This document shows, one piece after another, positions 58,047 to 64,000 of a stretch of 64,000 nt of DNA. How positions within the stretch are numbered: the first letter of the stretch is position 1; every line of letters starts with the position of its first letter. A program made the position numbers and the translations under genes. The notes beneath the pieces were generated by a model. That model was given only the letters and a program-made list of their open reading frames with translations. It was not told where the DNA came from and did no database searches. The stretch is taken from assembly GCF_014633365.1 (NCBI RefSeq), contig NW_026267105.1, positions 703,950 to 767,949 on the forward strand, written 5' to 3'. Origin of the DNA: Diospyros lotus. Lineage: Eukaryota > Streptophyta > Magnoliopsida > Ericales > Ebenaceae.

Positions 58047-59207
58047 TAAGTTTATTTGGTGACTTAGGGATTGCTGATGGTTTAGAGATTGTTAATTTAG
58101 AACAAATCTCGAGAAAAGAAATGATAGGAATTTGAGGATTCATCTGTCAATTTGAGGTTATTAGTTAAAATCATTATGACGAATGATAGGGTAATTGATA
58201 GCTATTAAGAATGGTCGAATCATGGATGGTTCGTAGAATGAAGTCCCTACCTAGAGGCTCGGGGATTGTCAATTAAGGTCTTAGAGGTTGTTGATATGAG
58301 TATATTGACCTTGTTAAGCGATAAAACAACTGATTGAATTGACTTAGCTAATGAAGATAGATGATATGATTTGGATGTAAGGTTATTCGGTAACCATGAT
58401 TAGGGATCTATGAGATTTAGAGACGATTGAATTGGGTAATTGGTAGTTATCGAGATTGATTGAGTCATGGATGATTAGTCTGATACGACATAACCTAGTT
58501 GTTGAGTTAGGATTGAACGATAAGTATTTTCGAGGATCATTTAGTGTCTTAGAAGTAAGATGTGTAAGACCAGAGATCCAACAGATTGGGTCAAGCGAGA
58601 GACCGAAGGTGATCAAGTGATGGCAAGTGAGTTGCATGAATTGATGAGGTGGCAGTGGTGCAACTGATGGGACTTGCAACGACGGGACAAGGAGCCCTAA
58701 CAGTGTGTGGGGTCCAAGTTCCAATGGTATAGGGTACGAGGTGTGCCGCTAGCTGGTTAAAAGAGGCCGGAAGCCTTGGGAATCACCCCAAAACGAGATG
58801 GATTTGGAGGAAGCATATAGTGATCATGAGGGACCTGATTTTGAGTCTGAAGACGAGGCCGATCCATGGATCTGGAGGTCCGCCAGTCCTAAGGACACCT
58901 AGTAGTCGTAAGAGTTTTGTAAAATGTGGTATCAATAGTGTTGTATCCCAAATGTTTTGAGAATCTATGAGAAATTTGCTTTACTGTTTTAGATTAATGA
59001 TAAGTTGAATTTGGGTGAATGAGAACATTTTAAGTTGAAGTGTGATTGAAGATATCATAACAAGTGTTACACAATCGATAGAGACCATAGACTAAATACC
59101 CAAAACATGATATTCAGTTCATAAGTTCAATACAAATACATGAGATCAAGCCATACAAATACTCAAAAGAAAAGGCCAACCCATAGAACTAATAATGTTA
59201 CTGATGC
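58047..59207. other. Spacer between repeat copies, left part
   Basis: Unique non-coding sequence. A short plus-strand frame at about 58,798-58,902 (MDLEEAYSDHEGPDFE...) is acidic and unrecognised. Nothing else is seen. Confidence 0.5.
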
Positions 59208-59783
59208 TTAGTGATAACGTTGATTGCCAAATACGACGGGTCCTAACTCATTGATGTCGTTAGGAAGTAGCATCTGGCTATTGCTAGTGTCGTTAGGCTG
59301 AGATAGAAAAGTGGTCTCGGGAAAGCTAGGGAGCGAGGTATTCTCTGGGACGATGGGAATATTGGAACTCCAGTTTGGGTTTTGATCAGGTTGTAGGAGA
59401 GACCAATCTGGGGAAGGTTGGGGATGTGCAAGATAAGATGTAAAGACTAAATCTTGAAAATAAGCTCGATAAGCTTATAAATCACTAACCTGCTGCTGAA
59501 GGGTAAGAATGTGGGATACACATCCATAGACAAGATCCTAAAGCTAAGCTTGAGTTTCAAAGAAGAGTGTATCGGCAGCCCAAAATCGGTCACTGACCGG
59601 AAGCGGAGCTAAGATGTTGACGACATTTCTGACAGTAAAAACATCGCGAATTGCGGCAAAGCGAGTAGTATCATCCTCACAACGAAAGTAAGGAGTAAAG
59701 ATGCACTGTGGATTGAATCCTCTATTCAAGACTACACAGGCACCGCATCGAGACCGGGGTCTTGGTATGTTGCGCCTTGGCAT
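59208..59783 (-). pseudogene. LOB-domain (LBD) transcription factor pseudogene
   Basis: Plant LBD proteins are DNA-binding regulators of organ formation. The frame runs 192 codons from ATG (59,783) to TAA (59,208-59,210) with no shift. It opens MPRRNIPRPRSRCGAC and shows the LOB C-block (CGAC...C IFTPYF), the GAS-like block (RFAAIRDVFTVRNVVNIL), LPVSDRF and DLVYGCVSHILTLQQQV, a class I pattern. The third zinc-ligand Cys is Phe (NRGFNPQC). Three stops lie in frame: after ETQA, two codons later, and after QQQVSDL. The C-terminal tail stays readable (PDWSLLQPDQNPNW). It sits between two repeat copies, so it may be a captured or engulfed gene. Confidence 0.85.
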
Positions 59784-61154
59784 GATAAATCTGGAATTAA
59801 CTAAATCTAAATAAATCAAGATATGGGTCAGATCTAATTAGATAGGACAAATTAGATGAGTCATTGGATGGGTTAAACCTGAATTGAGTTGGGTCGAACT
59901 GGCCGGGTCGAATCAGCCCAGATCTGGCTTTGGATCCGGCAGAACCAGGCAGCGGCGCTGATGGTCGGTGGAGGCGGCGAGGGTCGCGATAGTGACCGAG
60001 GAAGTCAAGCAGCAGCCGGATCTAGTCGACGGAGGGCCGTTAGGCTGACGGGGATGGCGATCGGCGACTGGGGGAGGGGAAAAGCAGCACAGTGGCTCGC
60101 GACCAATGGCAGAGTAGGAGCTGGAATCGGTTGCAGAAGGGGCAACGGTGGCCGTCGGAAGTAGGAGCGACGCTGGAAAGCAGCGACAGCCGATGGCTGT
60201 TCCCGCGCAGGGTCGACAGAGGAAGGAGAGAAGGAAGGAAGTAAGGAAGAAGAAGAAGAAGAAGAAGAAAGAAGAAGGAGGAAGAAATAAAAAAATAATA
60301 ATAATAATAATAATATTATTAAATTAAATTATCCGAAAAAAAACATAGATTGAGGTAGTGAGAAAATACCAGAATGTGCTCTAAAAAAAAATTATTGGGG
60401 CTATTTCTTAAATGTTGAGTCTAAATTTGCTAATAATGACTTGAGATTATTGGATGCTGAATTATGTGTGGCTTGATCGAGGATGATTTCCAAAATATGG
60501 ATAAAGGTCAGAGTGACCTAGCTATTAAATTAGGATTGGAAAAGAAAAAGACTGGTTGTGTATTGGCCAAAGCAATGATGAGCTAAGCCACTGTTCATGT
60601 AATAATAATCGAGTAAAGTAGACCCTTGTGACGCTAGATGAGAGATAAGTAGATCTTCATTGTGACGCTTGAAGGTAAATGGTCACGAGATTTTGATTGG
60701 ATGTTAATGATGAGGCGGATTGTGTGGACTAAGAGGCTAGAATAGTACGAGTAAAGTTAATAGCACTATTGCCTAGATGGTTAGACATTAGAGTCGAGGA
60801 GCAAGTCCAGAGATTGCAAGTTGGCAAGTGAACCGGTGCTATGATTGACTGGAAGATAAAAGGGTCGATGGTCACATGATAAATAGATCTTTCAATTAAG
60901 GTCAAGATAATAGATCTTGTGAAGTATGGCCAAATGCGTCTAAAGAAATTAGATGATTCAGTATGATTATAGTCAATTAGCATGAAATGGTGCCTTAAGG
61001 ATTAAGCATGGGTAAAACCGATTGACATGAAATGTTATTACTCGAGGATTAGTTCAAGAAAATTTGAGGATCAAATGATTAATCTATTGATATGAAATTT
61101 TATTTGAGGATCACTTCGAAAATTGCGAGCAGTTATCTAAGTTATGGGTATATG
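59784..61154. other. Spacer right part, with diverged GC-rich core and GAA/AAT microsatellites
   Basis: 59,930-60,240 is GC-rich and contains CCGTCGGAAG...GACGCTGGAAAGCAGCG, clearly related to the core of the 2.1-kb repeats. It is followed by (GAA)n at 60,248-60,270 and (AAT)n at 60,293-60,315. The remainder is non-coding. Confidence 0.65.
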
Positions 61155-63160
61155 AATTTTGGAGAAATTAATATTTTGAGTGGCTCCAGGGTAATTAATT
61201 TAGGCTTGGAGGGCCTAATTGCAATTAATAAATTTCCTAAGTGGAGTTATGCAATTGAAGGGGAGTTAATGTGAAATTTATACGCATATTATTCATATAA
61301 TATATATTTATAGAGGCATGCGTGTATAGGCGTGGGGAGCAATTGAGAAACTCCATGTTTCTGTCAGTGCGCATGGGAAGCCAGCTGGGAGCATGTTGCT
61401 TTGGATTGAGGGAAATGCAAATGGCCGAGAGAAGGCTGTCGAGAGAAGGAGTAGCGCCCAAGCTTCATTGCCATATATATAGAGAGAGAAAACGAGATGG
61501 AAGTAGTGATAGAGGGATGGAAGCAATGGCCAAATCGGCCATGGCAGCAAGCTAGCCGAGAGATGGGGAAATGGCAGTGAGCTTGTGTGAGCTGGCCGAG
61601 AGATCGTGAGGTCGAGGGCGAGATCGAGAGAGAATGAGAGTTGCGCGAAAGGGGCTGGCCGGTTGCAGCCGCAAGCTCGAGCGCGAAGCCGGGGCCATGG
61701 CGGCCGGTTGCAGCAGGCGCTCGAACAGAGCAGCCATGGCCGACGCGAGCAAGCGAGCAGGGGGTTGCGGTGGCTGACGAGGTCGTGCGATGGCCGCGAG
61801 GTGAGTGGAGTCCGGAGAAGGCGCGAAGGCAACTCGGCGGAGGAAGGCAGCAAGCGGCTGCCAGCTTTGAGGCTCGGCAATGGCCGCGGTGGAGGCAGCA
61901 GCTGGCGGGGAGGCGACGCGGTTGCGGGTGGCGGCCGTCGGAGGCCCACGATGGAGCTGGAAAGCGGCGGCGATGGCCGCGAGGCAGCCATGCGCGCTGT
62001 GCGCGTGTGCTCGGTGAAGAAGAAGGTGCAGAGGAGACTGTGCGTTGAAGAAGCTGCGGAGGGAGAAGATGATGAATAGTAGATAGAAAATAAGAGAAAA
62101 AGAAAAAATAAGAAAAGAAAAGAAAGAAAAGAAAAAATAAGAAAAGAAATTGGAAAAAATGTGAGAAAATGATTGAAAAATTCCAAAAAATAGGTAATGA
62201 GGTTTTATTAATATTCCAATTATTTTGGCGAGAAAAATAATTTGAGCATGCGTTTCGAGACATGCACGAAAATTGAGGTAGTACACAAATATTGAGGTAG
62301 TGAGTATTAATCGAGAGTCTGCACGACAATCGAGGTCGATCCCATATTTCGAGATTAGAACGCGCATACCGAGGCAGCTTGAGAGGCTAAGTTAGGGTAA
62401 GTAAAAATGCCTAGAAATTTTTAATAAATTAGTAATGTTATTTTATGAGTTATTATAGAGAAATATTGGAAGGTATGTTTGAGAAATTATTTAGTGAGAA
62501 ATTATTGAGGAAAGTAGGAGGAAATAGAGGGAAATTATGACGAAATTAGGAAAGAAATAGATTATTGATGTTATTAAATAAATATGATGGCCAGGGTATT
62601 TTGAGGATCCAAGTTGAGTACGTTAGAAGTCTGGCACGAGAATCGAGATGTTATGAGATGCGAATAAGGTAAGTGGTACTCCCCAAACTGAATTTAATTT
62701 TATAAAAATGCTTGATTTGAAAGTAGTTTTTCCAAAGCCCAAATTGAGGTAAATGATTTTATCATGTTGTCGGGTTTGAGAGTACAGGCCGAGGCTACTG
62801 CTTTTTCAAGGGTGCACCCATACACCTCGCCCTGAGAAGGTGGCTGTAAAAATGGAAAGTAGTATAAGGAACGGTCGACTCAAAATGAAATGAAAGGAAA
62901 GACATTTTGCATTCATGCACGAAAATGATTTTGCACACTTACTTAAATGGTTCATCATCTAATTGGGGTTTACCCTTGGAATATTCAAACGTTCCAGATG
63001 GATATTGTAGCATGTACGAGGATGAATGAGGCATGAAATGGCACTTTCCAAGTGCATGATGAAATGAATGGTGAGATGAATGTATGTAATGTAGCCCATG
63101 TGTTTAAGTCCTGCTACTTTGAAATCTGAACGATTTGAAAGTCCATGATATAAGATGTGA
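61155..63160 (+). repeat. 2.1-kb direct repeat, copy 2 (LTR-like)
   Basis: Second copy of 55,913-58,046, about 5.24 kb downstream, with scattered substitutions and a gap of about 110 bp near 62,770. The shared part begins at GGAGAAATTAA and ends at AAGATGTGAG on both sides; flanking sequence then differs. The continuation to 63,575 ends GGGCGTTACA, like a gypsy LTR end. Confidence 0.85.
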
Positions 63161-63575
63161 GTTATGATTGATGTTTGATGAATGATGATGTATAACCTTA
63201 TGGTTAATGACGATGATGTATAACCCCATTTAGGGTTCATTTTAATAAGAACGTATGGTATGTGTCGATGTTAGTTGAGACTTATGTTATGTTTTAAGCC
63301 ATTGATGAATAGCCTTGTGGTGAGGATTAAGTTCGAGAGACGATGATATAAAGATTTGATTTATGATTTATGTTAAAGTAAGATGTCAGGTTCGATTCTA
63401 GCTTCCGCAATTGAGGTATGTATATGATTTCTCTTTTTAGAGATAAAATTAATACAGGGAAGTTTTGGGACGGATGTGCGGAATGATGCGATTTAATATT
63501 AGTTCGAAAGGAAAAAAAAATTATCGTCCCAGAATTGTCCCAAGAATTAAAGCGCCCGGAAAAGCAGGGCGTTAC
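63161..63575 (+). repeat. LTR-like 3' part after repeat copy 2
   Basis: Non-coding. It includes GATGATGTATAACC in near-tandem (63,186 and 63,211), then GCGCCCGGAAAAGCAGGGCGTTACA. The terminal CA and inverted GCGCC/GGGCG words fit the end of a gypsy LTR. Confidence 0.5.
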
Positions 63576-64000
63576 ATTACCTTCTTAGCAAGAAGGGCAT
63601 GTATGTCTACTAAAAAGTAGACCTCGTTCTCCGCCGCTTCTCCATCGCTTTCTTCCCGCCTTCTTGCCGAACCTCATTCTCTCTCTCTAGAGCAAGCTCC
63701 TCCTCTTAGAGTGCTTCACTCCTCAAATTTGTTTGGAATGGTTTGAGAGCAACTCAAGGTGCCTATTTATAGAATCCTTCAACCAATGGTGTTATGCCAC
63801 TTGTCACAATCTTAGCCATGGACTCCAAAGACTCAAAGCCATAATTGAGTGGCTTTTGAAATCCAAAACTAGAATTAATCCATCTTTTGAAATCCAAGCT
63901 AAAACCCTAAACTTCTTTCAAATAACACTTTGGCTCATATTTCAAGTTTTCAACTTTAACATTTCACCACCTAAGCTCATAATTTCATCATTTTTTCATT
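63576..64000 (-). other. Right edge, possibly a minus-strand LTR fragment
   Basis: No gene. On the minus strand TTCTATAAATAGGC (63,761-63,774) is a good TATA-like box followed by a leader with pyrimidine runs, as in LTR promoters. It continues beyond the window. Confidence 0.3.

Noticed and set aside
55913..63160. Calling copies 1 and 2 the paired LTRs of one retrotransposon
   Set aside because: Their shared borders lack TG/CA ends, target duplications, primer site and polypurine tract; left as direct repeats.

Overview
This window is plant nuclear DNA. It holds a multi-exon MED8 (Mediator head subunit) gene with GT-AG introns, plus plant-type transposable elements: Ty1/copia, chromovirus Ty3/gypsy of CRM and Reina-like type, PIF/Harbinger, a Kaonashi-type MULE with a ULP1-like protease, a hAT-like element and an Au-like SINE. 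The species cannot be named from the sequence; an AT-rich flowering plant outside the grasses is my best guess. No rRNA, tRNA, CRISPR or bacterial feature was seen.

Region 1 (1-31.8 kb, minus strand) is one MED8-like gene. Its eight recognisable exons run from 31,791 down to the left edge, where the last exon is cut off. All visible splice sites are canonical. Two in-frame TAA codons, in exons 4 and 7, make this a probable pseudogene or a gene limited to a 192-residue N-terminal product. The intron between exons 7 and 8 is 24.4 kb long because of nested insertions: a 2-kb LTR family (called X here) holds a hAT-like element, a second inverted X copy and a copia element. The copia holds a CRM gypsy element and a 400-bp solo LTR, and the CRM holds a Reina-like gypsy element. 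Target-site duplications support most levels.

Region 2 (32.2-44.9 kb) is a PIF/Harbinger element inserted about 450 bp upstream of the MED8 start codon. Within it lie a second PIF/Harbinger element (32,377-38,522), which carries a captured exon of an importin-alpha gene, and a solo family-X LTR (40,127-42,352) that splits the outer transposase. Both elements carry the two genes usual for this superfamily, a DDE transposase and a Myb/SANT-like protein, and both are broken.

Region 3 (about 45-55.5 kb) is a degenerate Kaonashi-type MULE. A transposase with a SWIM zinc finger (+) converges on a ULP1/DUF1985-type gene (-). The ULP1-type gene is interrupted by the 3' end of a copia element and by a gypsy-type LTR. 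Non-coding parts of the MULE are sprinkled with an ATATCGGTT-like motif.

Region 4 (55.5-64 kb) is non-coding LTR-like DNA: two copies of a 2.1-kb direct repeat with GC-rich cores, a diverged third copy of that core, and between them a full-length but stop-containing LOB-domain (LBD) pseudogene. Nearly every coding sequence in the window is broken. The genes cooperate only in the sense of past transposition, and the host-relevant question is what the nested load does to MED8.
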